Source: CAYTSA01 sp964440345 (GTDB taxonomy: Bacteria; Desulfobacterota; Desulfovibrionia; Desulfovibrionales; Desulfovibrionaceae). From it: a stretch of 64,000 bases of DNA. The stretch is from positions 1 through 64,000 of the forward strand of contig CAYTSA010000001.1 of the NCBI GenBank assembly GCA_964440345.1. The letters are read 5' to 3'. Below the pieces are notes generated by a model. The model saw nothing but the letters and a program-made list of their open reading frames with translations. It did no database searches and was not told the DNA's origin. Positions 8,788-16,021 of the stretch are shown here, piece by piece. Position numbers and translations under genes: made by a program. The first letter of the stretch is position 1. Each line of letters begins with the position of its first letter.

Positions 8788-8824
8788 AGGCAAAACATCC
8801 GAAAAACGCCTCCCTTTTTGGGAG
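8785..8824 (-). promoter_or_regulatory. Leader with Shine-Dalgarno hairpin and 4-codon mini-frame
   Basis: Read on the minus strand, CTCCC-AAAAA-GGGAG (8824-8810) can form a hairpin that hides a strong GGGAGG ribosome site. That site is 10 bases from an ATG opening a four-codon frame (ATG TTT TGC CTA TGA), whose stop overlaps the ATG of the Csd6-like gene as ATGA. The main ATG has no other good ribosome site, so translation may depend on coupling. Confidence 0.4.
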
Positions 8825-8963
8825 CATGGCGCTTATGCGCCTGCAACAACCGGCGGCCCATCTATGGCACAAATCACACCACAAGTAAATTCAGAGCATT
8901 CCAGTTAAAACAAACGAATTTGACCAATAATAACAGAATACTCCTGATTGGGATATCGCATTT

Positions 8964-9530
8964 CTACCGCGCCCTTCCTCCGGCTTCCAGAAGCTTACGC
9001 CGGGTAAAAAGGGACAACAAGCCGTACCCGGCTTCAGCCAAGTTTTCGCGGCCCCCCTCTTCCCGGTCCAGCACGCAACACACCGCCGCCACATGCAAGC
9101 CAGCGTCCACAACACGCGAACACGTGGTCACCAGAGTGCCGCCGGTGGTTACCACGTCCTCCAGCACCGCCACCCGGTCGCCCTGGCGAAAATTGGCCAG
9201 CCCTTCCAGATACTGGTTGGTGCCGTGCCCTTTGGACTTTTTGCGGACGATGAAACCCGCCAGCGGCCGGTCCGTTTCGTACGAAAGCACAGACACAGCG
9301 CTTACCAAAGGGTCTGCGCCCAGGGTCATGCCGCCCACGCCGCAGATGTCCACGTCCGCCAGGATATCCAGAAACAGTTTGCCCAGCAGCCAGCCCCCTT
9401 CCGGGTGCAGCGCTGTCTGCTTACAGTCAAAATAGTAGTCGCTCTTCTTGCCAGACGTCAGGGTAAAATCCCCTTCTTTGTAAGACTTGTCCAGCAGCAT
9501 CCGGGCCGCCCGCTCACGCAGGTCAGACAT
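8964..9530 (-). CDS. pyrE: Orotate phosphoribosyltransferase
   Basis: 188 residues. Joins orotate to PRPP to give OMP in UMP synthesis. The PRPP-binding motif is clear (VAVLEDVVTTGGTL), as is the loop GFIVRKKSKGHGTNQYLEG. The ATG at 9530 has a strong GGAGAC ribosome site and overlaps the purB stop by 8 bases, so the two are co-translated. A longer frame upstream to 9629 lies inside purB and is not used. Downstream, 8794-8963 holds no gene that I can support. Confidence 0.95.
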   Translation of the reverse strand: MSDLRERAARMLLDKSYKEGDFTLTSGKKSDYYFDCKQTALHPEGGWLLGKLFLDILADVDICGVGGMTLGADPLVSAVSVLSYETDRPLAGFIVRKKSKGHGTNQYLEGLANFRQGDRVAVLEDVVTTGGTLVTTCSRVVDAGLHVAAVCCVLDREEGGRENLAEAGYGLLSLFTRRKLLEAGGRAR

Positions 9531-10839
9531 GGCCGTCTCCTTGTTCCTGCCCGAAAACCCGGGCGAATATCTCGTCTTCGTACTGTAGATAAAATCTGGG
9601 ATCGAAAAGTCCATCCAAAATGTTTGCATCCAGCCGGCTGGAGATGGCCGGGTCCTTGCGAACCTCCTCAGAAAAGGAGAATCCCTGCTCCCAGCAGCGC
9701 ATGGCCGGCTTCTGAACCATTACATAGGCTTCCTGCCGCGGCAGGCCAGATTCTATGAGCGCTGTGAGCACCCTCTGGGAAAAAAACAAACCGTAAGAAC
9801 CCATCAGGTTGCGGTCCATGTTGGCTGGTATAATGCGCAGCCGCTCCAACAATCCGCAGAGCCGGCGCAGCATATAATCCATCAGTATGGTGGAATCCGG
9901 CATGATGACGCGCTCCACTGATGAGTGGCTGATGTCCCGCTCGTGCCACAGAGCCTGATTTTCCATGGAGGCCAGGGCGTTGGTCCGCACCAGTCGGGCC
10001 AACCCGGTCAGATTCTCAGCAGAAATGGGATTCTTCTTGTGCGGCATTGCCGAGGAGCCTTTCTGGCCCTTGCCAAAGCCTTCTTCCACCTCCAACACTT
10101 CTGTACGCTGCAGGTGCCGCAGCTCCACGCACAAACGCTCCACACCGCCAGCAGTCAACGCCAGGGCGGTAAAAAATTGGGCGTAGCGGTCGCGCTGCAC
10201 TATCTGCGTGGACACAGGGTCTGGCTGCAAGCCGAGAATTTCACATGCAATGCCTTCTACTTCCGGAGAAAGAAACGCAAAGGTGCCTACTGCGCCGGAC
10301 AGTTTGCCTACCCGGACGTTTTCCCGAGCGTCTTTGAAGCGTTGATAGTGCCGAGAAAATTCTGCATAAAAATTGGCCAGTTTCAGCCCGAAGCTGGTGG
10401 GCTCGGCGTGTATGCCGTGGGTGCGGCCCATGGCCAGGCGGCCCTTATGTTCGTGGGCCATGTCCCGCAGCACCGACAGTAGCCGCGTATACCCCTCGTC
10501 CAGTATGTCGCTGGCCCGGGCGAGCAACACGCCGTTGGCCGTGTCAACGATATCCGAAGACGTGCAGCCCAGGTGGATATATCTGGCGGAGGGCCCGACC
10601 TTCTCTTCTACAGCAGTAAGAAAAGCAATAACGTCGTGCCGGGTCTGCTCCTCTATCTCCAGAATACGGACCAGCTCAAAATCCGCTGTGTCGCGGATAG
10701 TCTGCATGTCCTTTTCCGGGATGCGTCCAAGGCGCGTCCACGCCTCGCACACCGCCAACTCCACCTCCAGCCATACCCGGAACTTGTTTTCCAGGGACCA
10801 GAGCCGGCCCATCTCAGGTCGCGTGTAGCGTTCTATCAT
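9523..10839 (-). CDS. purB: Adenylosuccinate lyase
   Basis: 438 residues. Catalyses two fumarate-releasing steps in purine synthesis (SAICAR to AICAR, adenylosuccinate to AMP). Fumarase/aspartase superfamily signature GSSAMPHKKNP is present, with GRTHGIHAEPTSFG and TSSDIVDTA for the other active-site segments. The start at 10839 (MIERYTRPEM) has a GGAAAG ribosome site; the ten residues before it in the open frame are not conserved. Forms an overlapping pair with pyrE, joining purine and pyrimidine synthesis in one transcript. Confidence 0.95.
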   Translation of the reverse strand: MIERYTRPEMGRLWSLENKFRVWLEVELAVCEAWTRLGRIPEKDMQTIRDTADFELVRILEIEEQTRHDVIAFLTAVEEKVGPSARYIHLGCTSSDIVDTANGVLLARASDILDEGYTRLLSVLRDMAHEHKGRLAMGRTHGIHAEPTSFGLKLANFYAEFSRHYQRFKDARENVRVGKLSGAVGTFAFLSPEVEGIACEILGLQPDPVSTQIVQRDRYAQFFTALALTAGGVERLCVELRHLQRTEVLEVEEGFGKGQKGSSAMPHKKNPISAENLTGLARLVRTNALASMENQALWHERDISHSSVERVIMPDSTILMDYMLRRLCGLLERLRIIPANMDRNLMGSYGLFFSQRVLTALIESGLPRQEAYVMVQKPAMRCWEQGFSFSEEVRKDPAISSRLDANILDGLFDPRFYLQYEDEIFARVFGQEQGDGHV

Positions 10840-10912
10840 AGACTTTCCAAAGCCCAGCCGGCAGCGCAAAGCCGGCAGTCAATAGGTTTCGGCGTCTGAA
10901 TTACGCGAGAAT

Positions 10913-10940
10913 GAAAGAAAAGAAAAGCCCTCGGCAGGGC
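10913..10940 (-). terminator. Rho-independent terminator after the fmdB-like gene
   Basis: On the minus strand a GCCCT-GCCG-AGGGC hairpin is followed by a T-rich run (TTTTCTTTTC), starting 7 bases after the stop at 10947. It separates the zinc-ribbon gene from purB. Confidence 0.7.
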
Positions 10941-10946
10941 AGCTGC

Positions 10947-11288
10947 TCAACCGTCTTCGCTTGAAGGCGCGCCTGAAGTTGAAGCAGACGATGCAACACC
11001 AGCCCCCGAAGCGTCAGCCCCAGCGTTGTCAACAGCGGAAGAAGCGCTGCTGTTTGCAGGCTTTGCCTCACCTGCTGTAGCAGCGCCGCCGCCATTGCCG
11101 GCCGGCGAGCGGCCGCAATAGTCCGTGGCGTACCAGCCAGACCCTTTAAGAGCAAACGACGTACGAGAAATCAGCCGATCGGCTCCCCCGCCGCACACCG
11201 GGCAGGTCATACAGCGATCTTCGAAATCTTTTTGCCATTCTTCAAATATTTGCGCACAGTCGAGACACCGATATTCATATATAGGCAT
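10947..11288 (-). CDS. FmdB-type zinc-ribbon protein
   Basis: 113 residues. The N-terminal 60 residues start MPIYEYRCLDC and hold two Cys pairs (CLDC, CPVC), the FmdB/CxxC_CxxC_SSSS zinc ribbon, and end in SRTSFALKGSGWYATDY, also typical. The C-terminal half is low complexity, rich in Ala, Gly and Ser, and probably disordered. The function of the family is unsettled; the name comes from a gene near formamidase. The GGAGGGAG ribosome site fixes the start at 11288. Monocistronic, with its own terminator. Confidence 0.85.
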   Translation of the reverse strand: MPIYEYRCLDCAQIFEEWQKDFEDRCMTCPVCGGGADRLISRTSFALKGSGWYATDYCGRSPAGNGGGAATAGEAKPANSSASSAVDNAGADASGAGVASSASTSGAPSSEDG

Positions 11289-11414
11289 GCACTCCCTCCG
11301 CGCCGCCAACATTACAGCCAGCGACTTTCTCACATACTCGCCAAGGGACGCGCCTGAAGAGGCGCCAATAATGAAATCGCCGTCGCCCTAGCGCGGCGGC
11401 GACAAGCAGAGCCG

Positions 11415-11434
11415 GTTGCGCCCCTGGGCGCAAC
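11415..11434. terminator. Hairpin directly after the 37-residue protein gene
   Basis: GTTGCGCC and its complement form an 8-9 bp GC-rich stem with a 2-4 base loop, starting 1 base past the stop. No T run follows on the minus strand, so it may stabilise the mRNA end rather than stop transcription alone. Confidence 0.4.
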
Positions 11435-11435
11435 G

Positions 11436-11549
11436 TTATGCGTGCTTGGCGGCTTTGGCTTCTTTGACGCGGCGCTTTAGCGCCTTTTTGCGGCGATGCC
11501 GGCGGCGATCCAGTTCCTTTTTGCGTTCAATCTTTTTATGGCTTCCCAT
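11436..11549 (-). CDS. Small, very basic protein (37 residues)
   Basis: The frame reads MGSHKKIERKKELDRRRHRR and ends KEAKAAKHA; 20 of its 37 residues are Lys, Arg or His. A real gene is indicated by an AAGGAG ribosome site 9 bases before the ATG, a near-consensus promoter with 17-base spacing, and a hairpin just after the stop. The composition suggests a helical nucleic-acid- or ribosome-binding peptide. Small conserved proteins of this style (DUF6800-like) occur in related bacteria, recalled from memory only. Function unknown. Confidence 0.7.
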   Translation of the reverse strand: MGSHKKIERKKELDRRRHRRKKALKRRVKEAKAAKHA

Positions 11550-11589
11550 CTGAGCATTCTCCTTACATATTTTAACAACGTAAACCTAA

Positions 11590-11618
11590 ATTATACAGAC
11601 AACGCCTTGCCCCGTCAA
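11590..11618 (-). promoter_or_regulatory. Sigma-70 promoter of the small basic protein gene
   Basis: Minus strand: TTGACG (11618-11613), 17 bases, then TATAAT (11595-11590). This is the best consensus promoter I found in the window. The expected start of transcription is near 11583, giving a leader of about 34 bases that holds the ribosome site. Confidence 0.75.
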
Positions 11619-11651
11619 TCACAAATGCGTCCGTGTCATAAATACGTCCAG

Positions 11652-12443
11652 TTACGTCTTGCGGTCGAAATGCCCGCTCACGCGGTCCACCCGGCGCAAC
11701 GAACCTGCAAAGCCGGCTGCAAGCATGGCCGCAAGAGCCTTGTTTCCCAGCTCCGGCTCATTTGGTCCCACAAACAGCACTGGACCTTCGCTGGTCAGCC
11801 GCAAACGAAATTCCTTCAAGCCAAGCTCTTTAAGCGCGCTCTCCGCCTGGGCCAAACGGGCAAGCACGTCAGCGTCTGCCTTCATCCCATACCCCATTCG
11901 CGTCAGCAAACACGGCCGCGACGGCTGGTCCGGATTGTCCAGACCCAGCTCACGGCCCGCCGCCCTGATAAGCTCCTTGCCAAAGCCAGCCTCCGCCAGG
12001 GGCGATAGTATCCCGAGTTCGGCAAGCGCCTTGGCGCCGGGTCGGTACTCCTGGCGGTCTGAAACATTGGACCCTTCCAGCAGCGCATTCCGGCCCAGAG
12101 GCTGGGCCAGGTCCAGAGCTGTGGCGTACAGCAGCCGCTTACAATGGTAGCATCTTTCCCGGGCCCCAGACGCTACTGCAGGCAACTGCAGAGGATCGAC
12201 CCGCAGCACGTGCGTGGGGATACGCGCCGCCTTGAGCCACTCCACAGCCTCCCGGCTCTCGTCCGGGTTCATGAACAAACCGGTAAAGTGTACTGCATGC
12301 ACGTCCATGCCCAAACGCCGGCATACAAGCGCCAGAAAACGGCTGTCCACCCCGCCAGAAACAGCCACAAAGGCAGGCCCTGCGCGGCCAAGCTCAGTCT
12401 CCAGCCGCGTCAGCGCCGCCGTAATATCAGCAGAGGAAATCAT
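11652..12443 (-). CDS. larE: LarE-like ATP-dependent sulfur transferase
   Basis: 263 residues. PP-loop ATP pyrophosphatase with SGGVDS at 29-34, a CYHCKR motif, and RPCLLTR containing Cys178, the position of the sacrificial Cys (Cys176 in Lactiplantibacillus LarE) that gives up its sulfur to the nickel-pincer nucleotide cofactor. Homology over the full length. No larA, larB or larC is in the window. Its ATG overlaps the stop of the DUF39 homocysteine-synthesis gene by 4 bases (ATGA). This tight coupling raises the possibility that it serves sulfur transfer to that pathway instead of nickel-pincer synthesis. Confidence 0.8.
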   Translation of the reverse strand: MISSADITAALTRLETELGRAGPAFVAVSGGVDSRFLALVCRRLGMDVHAVHFTGLFMNPDESREAVEWLKAARIPTHVLRVDPLQLPAVASGARERCYHCKRLLYATALDLAQPLGRNALLEGSNVSDRQEYRPGAKALAELGILSPLAEAGFGKELIRAAGRELGLDNPDQPSRPCLLTRMGYGMKADADVLARLAQAESALKELGLKEFRLRLTSEGPVLFVGPNEPELGNKALAAMLAAGFAGSLRRVDRVSGHFDRKT

Positions 12444-13612
12444 TTTGCGGGTATCTGTTCCTGCGGCTCAGTCAGCAAAAACTCGCCCTTCTCTATCCAA
12501 GACTTGAGGGTGTTGGCCACTTCCAACGACATGCTGTAGCTGGTCAAAGGCACGGTCTGGACCTCCTTGCCCATGATCTCCACCTCGCCGCTTTTCAGCT
12601 CTTCAAACATGGCGTGGGCCAGCACCCGGGGCACGCCCTGGGGATAGTCGTGCCCGTAGTCCTTGATGGGCATGGGTATCTCAGCGTCGCTCACCCCGGT
12701 GCGCCAAGCGATCTCTTCATTCAGAATGGGGATGGGTATGCCGACGCCAATCGCCAGGGAGCAGCCGTAGCCCGTCATGGAGACCCCGCGCAGATACCGG
12801 GGATCCATGCCCTTCATTTCTCCACGGAGCATCAACGTGCCCGCCGGAGATAACGGTATGCCGCGCTCGTTGCGCTGGGGCGCGGCAACGTGCTGTGTAC
12901 CTGCGCCCAGCACATAGCCCACGCCGCCGCCGAGAAATATCCGCACGCCCAGCCCTATAGTCTGAAAATACGGATCGTTAAACAGCGGAGACAGCTGTCC
13001 AGACGTAGCGTAGTTCACATTGCGGCAGTTGGGCTTCAGGGGCCCCATGTAGGTGTAGATCAAGCGGCTGGTCAGGTTCACGGCCGCGTTGTAGTTCTGG
13101 TAGCAGTTGCGTGGGTTGAACAGCTGGGCAAAAGGCAACTGCGCAAGGGTGACGTCCTTTTCCAGCTCCTTGCGGGGATAACAATCCGTGCCATATGCTT
13201 TTACCTTCAAGTGTACTGCTTTCCCCCGCACCAGGTCTTCAATGACGTGTCCTCCGCCATACTTAAACTGCCCAGGATAGACCTTGTTCAGGGGGTCGTC
13301 TTTGCAGGGCTCTGTGGCGCCCAGATAATTGTCCACTGCCGCTAAGCCGGCGTGGCAGGGCACGCCGTTAAGCCAGACCTTGGCAGTCTTGATGGTCGGG
13401 GGCTGTTGGCCGATGTTGAAAAGCATGCCCGAGGAACACATGGGCGAAAACGTGCCTGTGGCGACCACGTCCACTTCCTTGGCCGCCTTCTCTTTGCCCA
13501 TGGAGCGGACAGCGTCGACCATCTCCTCCGCGTTCAGAACCACGGCCTTGCCCTTGCGGATGCGGTCGTTAATGTCTTTGAGTTTCTTCTCCACGGCGTG
13601 CACGCCCGGCAT
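12440..13612 (-). CDS. DUF39 homocysteine biosynthesis protein
   Basis: 390 residues. Belongs to the DUF39 family, shown in methanogens (MA1821) and Desulfovibrio to take part in making homocysteine from aspartate semialdehyde and a sulfur donor, replacing MetB/MetC/MetY. Visible features are the conserved Cys residues in MCSSGM, GVPCHAG and TDCYPRKEL, and the glycine-rich FLGGGVGYVLGAGTQH. The ATG at 13612 has a GGAGG ribosome site 5 bases upstream; the ATG at 13624 has none. The usual NIL/ferredoxin partner is not here; a LarE-like gene follows with a 4-base overlap. Confidence 0.88.
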   Translation of the reverse strand: MPGVHAVEKKLKDINDRIRKGKAVVLNAEEMVDAVRSMGKEKAAKEVDVVATGTFSPMCSSGMLFNIGQQPPTIKTAKVWLNGVPCHAGLAAVDNYLGATEPCKDDPLNKVYPGQFKYGGGHVIEDLVRGKAVHLKVKAYGTDCYPRKELEKDVTLAQLPFAQLFNPRNCYQNYNAAVNLTSRLIYTYMGPLKPNCRNVNYATSGQLSPLFNDPYFQTIGLGVRIFLGGGVGYVLGAGTQHVAAPQRNERGIPLSPAGTLMLRGEMKGMDPRYLRGVSMTGYGCSLAIGVGIPIPILNEEIAWRTGVSDAEIPMPIKDYGHDYPQGVPRVLAHAMFEELKSGEVEIMGKEVQTVPLTSYSMSLEVANTLKSWIEKGEFLLTEPQEQIPAK

Positions 13613-13653
13613 GCTGTCCTCCATGCGTAGTTTTGGGTAAACGAAAAAAATGC

Positions 13654-14256
13654 TCAGGAAAGGCTGAAAATAGCGGCCTGGACAACGCCTATCAGAAAAC
13701 CCAGCACGCCGCCAACCAGCTCAATGAACCGAAACTCCCGGCGCATGATGGAAAAGAGAATCTCCTCCAGCTTGTCCATGGAGAAGGCCTCAACCTTCTG
13801 CCGCACCAGGTCCTTAAAATCCAGCTTCTCCTCCAACTCCTTGCCCACCGCTCCGGCCACCGCCGGCGCCAGCTCTTGTAGTTGTTCGGAAAACATATTT
13901 TTTAGCTTGCCGCGCATCTCGCCGCCCAGCACCATGCCAGCCATGGGATGCAGCGAGGGCAACTTCTCGTCCAGCAGCTTGTCCAGATAGGGATCGGCCA
14001 CGCGGAGAAGACCTTCAGCAAAATCAGCTTGCTGCATGGCCTGTTGCAGGTCATTGTGGGACACCAGCTCCTCTTCCACCAGCCTACCCAGGTTCTCGGC
14101 CAAGGCCTTCTGCCGTTTGGGAAAGACTCCCTGGATTCTCAAAGGGCCTATCCCCACAGGCTCGCGGGGATGAAACAGCATCTTTACAGCAATATAGTTG
14201 GTCAGCCAGCCTATGACTGCACAAATAAGCGGTGACAAGACATATATAAGCGTCAC
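13654..14256 (-). CDS. DUF445 family membrane protein
   Basis: 200 residues. Membrane segments lie at each end (about 3-22 and 178-198), with a helical domain between. The start carries the family signature: PLICAVIGWLTNYIAVKMLF, then HPREPVGIGPLRIQGVFPKR. The GTG at 14256 has an ideal AAAGGAGGG ribosome site 6 bases upstream; the longer frame to 14307 lacks one. The biochemical role of DUF445 is unknown. It precedes the DUF39 gene in the same direction with a gap of about 40 bases and may share its transcript. Confidence 0.85.
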   Translation of the reverse strand: MTLIYVLSPLICAVIGWLTNYIAVKMLFHPREPVGIGPLRIQGVFPKRQKALAENLGRLVEEELVSHNDLQQAMQQADFAEGLLRVADPYLDKLLDEKLPSLHPMAGMVLGGEMRGKLKNMFSEQLQELAPAVAGAVGKELEEKLDFKDLVRQKVEAFSMDKLEEILFSIMRREFRFIELVGGVLGFLIGVVQAAIFSLS

Positions 14257-14383
14257 GAAATACCCTCCTTTGCCGGGTGATGTACGGGCCTTCACAGGCA
14301 TGGTCAAGTAAACGGAGTCGTGATATGGAATGCAAAAACGCTGATGTCAATAGCCCAGTGGAAACACCGGCACGGAGATGACC

Positions 14384-14632
14384 ATGAAATATATCATTTT
14401 TGAAGACTTTTCAGGAAAGCCAGTACCTATCATTTTCCCGGAACGCATCACCTTTGAAGAAATGCGCGAGCAAATGCCCTATTCCGCAGCCATATCCGGC
14501 GGCCGAGTCTGGCGCAGCGGCCAGGACTTCGCGTGTGACGGCGTGGCCGGCAACCTGGGCCTGACCCACCGCGACGTGGACGCAGAGATTATTGCCGCGT
14601 TTTTTGAGAATCCGGAGGAACCCGATGTCTGA
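14384..14632 (+). CDS. Small conserved-looking protein of unknown function
   Basis: 82 residues, MKYIIFEDFSGKPVPIIFPE at the start and an acidic C-terminus. No signal peptide or membrane segment. The ATG at 14384 fits a GGAG site at 14373-14376; an ATG at 14378 is closer to that site and less likely. The last 8 bases overlap the start of the DUF493 gene, so both are real and translated together. I do not recognise the family; the order suggests a cytoplasmic partner of the DUF493 protein. Confidence 0.65.
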   Translation: MKYIIFEDFSGKPVPIIFPERITFEEMREQMPYSAAISGGRVWRSGQDFACDGVAGNLGLTHRDVDAEIIAAFFENPEEPDV

Positions 14633-14909
14633 CAACGGAGGCGACCAACTGTCCGGCTTCCGCGACAAGCTGGACGCCTGCCACCAGTGGCCTTGCGACT
14701 ATACCTTTACATTTATTGCCCCGGCTGAAGTCGCCCAGACAGTCCACGGCTTGCTCGAAAAGGCGCTGGACCAGGCGGACATCTCCACCCGGCCGTCCCG
14801 CACAGGCAAGTACATCTCCTTCACCGCACAGGCGCACATGCCGGACCCTGACGCGGTCATCGCTGTCTACAAAACCGCCGCCAGCATCAAAGGCATCATC
14901 GCTTTGTAA
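14625..14909 (+). CDS. DUF493 (YbeD-like) family protein
   Basis: 94 residues with the ferredoxin-like fold of the DUF493/YbeD family: DKLDACHQWPCDYTFTFIAP, a central helix, then RPSRTGKYISFTAQAHMPDPDAVIAVYK. The family is small, cytoplasmic, and resembles regulatory ACT-like domains; in E. coli ybeD lies beside lipB. No lipoate genes are near here. GGAGGAA lies 4 bases before the ATG. Function unproven. Confidence 0.8.
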   Translation: MSDNGGDQLSGFRDKLDACHQWPCDYTFTFIAPAEVAQTVHGLLEKALDQADISTRPSRTGKYISFTAQAHMPDPDAVIAVYKTAASIKGIIAL

Positions 14910-14972
14910 CACACACTTGTCACAGCCTGGCGCTGCTCTCATCCCCCGCCACGCTAGCATCCGTCGAAATCA

Positions 14973-15028
14973 CTGCCGCAAAAAGCCTGCCGCAAAAAGC
15001 CTGCCGCAAAAAGCCTGCCGCAAAAAGC
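14973..15028. repeat. 14-base tandem repeat, four perfect copies
   Basis: The unit CTGCCGCAAAAAGC is repeated four times without change at 14973, 14987, 15001 and 15015. The array ends 1 base before the TTGACA -35 box of the regulator gene. No reading frame is supported across it. Confidence 0.97.
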
Positions 15029-15029
15029 C

Positions 15030-15058
15030 TTGACACTTCCCCTGTGTTCTGATTTATT
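15030..15058 (+). promoter_or_regulatory. Promoter of the FadR-type regulator gene
   Basis: A perfect TTGACA (15030-15035) and TTTATT (15053-15058) with 17-base spacing. The -10 box overlaps the left end of the operator palindrome, so bound regulator would block polymerase. The leader would be about 120 bases. Confidence 0.6.
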
Positions 15059-15070
15059 GGTCCTACCAAT
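15056..15070. promoter_or_regulatory. FadR/PdhR-type operator
   Basis: The perfect palindrome ATTGGT-CCT-ACCAAT matches the TGGTnnnACCA pattern of FCD-domain GntR regulators; the PdhR box is AATTGGTnnnACCAATT. It overlaps the -10 region. A weaker related site, AAAAGT-ACT-ACCATT, lies at 15162-15176, just before the start codon. Confidence 0.7.
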
Positions 15071-15187
15071 TTGGCGCACTTATCAGGCGCCACAGAACAA
15101 AACACGCGAAAATACAATATATCGCTTGCCGGCACTGTGTGCTTTGCATTGAAGACCACTTAAAAGTACTACCATTAGCGCAAAAAC

Positions 15188-15916
15188 ATGAAAGACTCCA
15201 GCATGTTCACTCCGGCCAAAGTGGGCCGCGCCGGCGAGGATGTCGCCTTGCAAATTGAGGCGGCCATACTGAACGGCCGCATATCTCCCGGCGAAAGTTT
15301 GCCCAGCGAGAGGGAGCTGCAGACGGTGTTCAAGACCGGCCGGGGCGTGGTCCGCGAAGCCTTGGGCGCGCTGAAGCAGAAGGGGCTTATTGAAGTGAAG
15401 AAGGGCGCCAAGGGCGGCGCCTTTGTGCGGCAGGTGCAGATGGCCAATGTCAGCGAGTCGTTGGCCCTGTTCATTAAGCAGCACACCCTGAACCCGCGTT
15501 ACCTCATCGAATTTCGCGAGTCCATTGACCGGACCATCACCGCTCTGGCCATAGCCCGGGCGGATGCAGACGCAAAACGCGCCTTGGTGGAGGCCGCCCA
15601 TGCTCTACAGCAACAGGCCGCTGACGCGGAGAACCTGGACAGTCTGGTGGAAATGGACCGACAGTTGAACATTCAGTTCGCCCGCATGGCCGGCAACCCC
15701 ATATTCGAGTGGACCATGCACGCCGTGCAGGCCGGGCTCACCTCTGGCGACTATTCGCTCTACACAGACCTGGACTACCGCCAAAAAACGCTGGACAACT
15801 GGGTCCAGACTGCCCAGGCCATTGCAGACAACGACCAGCTGCGGGCACTGTCATACATTGGCTACCACTATGTGCTACTGAGGCGTTGCGTGGAACAAAG
15901 CCCTGCCCAGGAATAA
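15188..15916 (+). CDS. FadR/GntR-family transcriptional regulator (FCD domain)
   Basis: 242 residues. N-terminal winged helix (about 15-85) with the GntR signature PGESLPSERELQTVFKTGRG and VVREALGALKQKGL, followed by an all-helical FCD ligand domain (about 95-235) whose metal/ligand residues lie in RYLIEFRESIDR, MDRQLNIQFARMAGN and the final H-bearing helix. The PdhR-like operator at its own promoter points to autorepression. Downstream, in the same direction, are a choline-dehydrogenase-like gene and a choline/betaine-binding protein gene, so it probably controls these in response to a related metabolite. BetI, the usual choline regulator, is a TetR protein and is not related. Confidence 0.88.
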   Translation: MKDSSMFTPAKVGRAGEDVALQIEAAILNGRISPGESLPSERELQTVFKTGRGVVREALGALKQKGLIEVKKGAKGGAFVRQVQMANVSESLALFIKQHTLNPRYLIEFRESIDRTITALAIARADADAKRALVEAAHALQQQAADAENLDSLVEMDRQLNIQFARMAGNPIFEWTMHAVQAGLTSGDYSLYTDLDYRQKTLDNWVQTAQAIADNDQLRALSYIGYHYVLLRRCVEQSPAQE

Positions 15917-16021
15917 CGGGGCAACAGCGCCATACATGGAAATAAAGCGTTTGGGGAAAAGAAAATCCCCAGCGTTATCCTGGAAATTTTAGAGACCATA
16001 CAACACACCGTGGAGGAGTGC

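Noticed and set aside
15950..15975. Hairpin TGGGGA/TCCCCA between the FadR-type gene and betA
   Set aside because: A short stem with an A-rich loop and no T run; it is not convincing as terminator or operator, and no TGGTnnnACCA motif is there.
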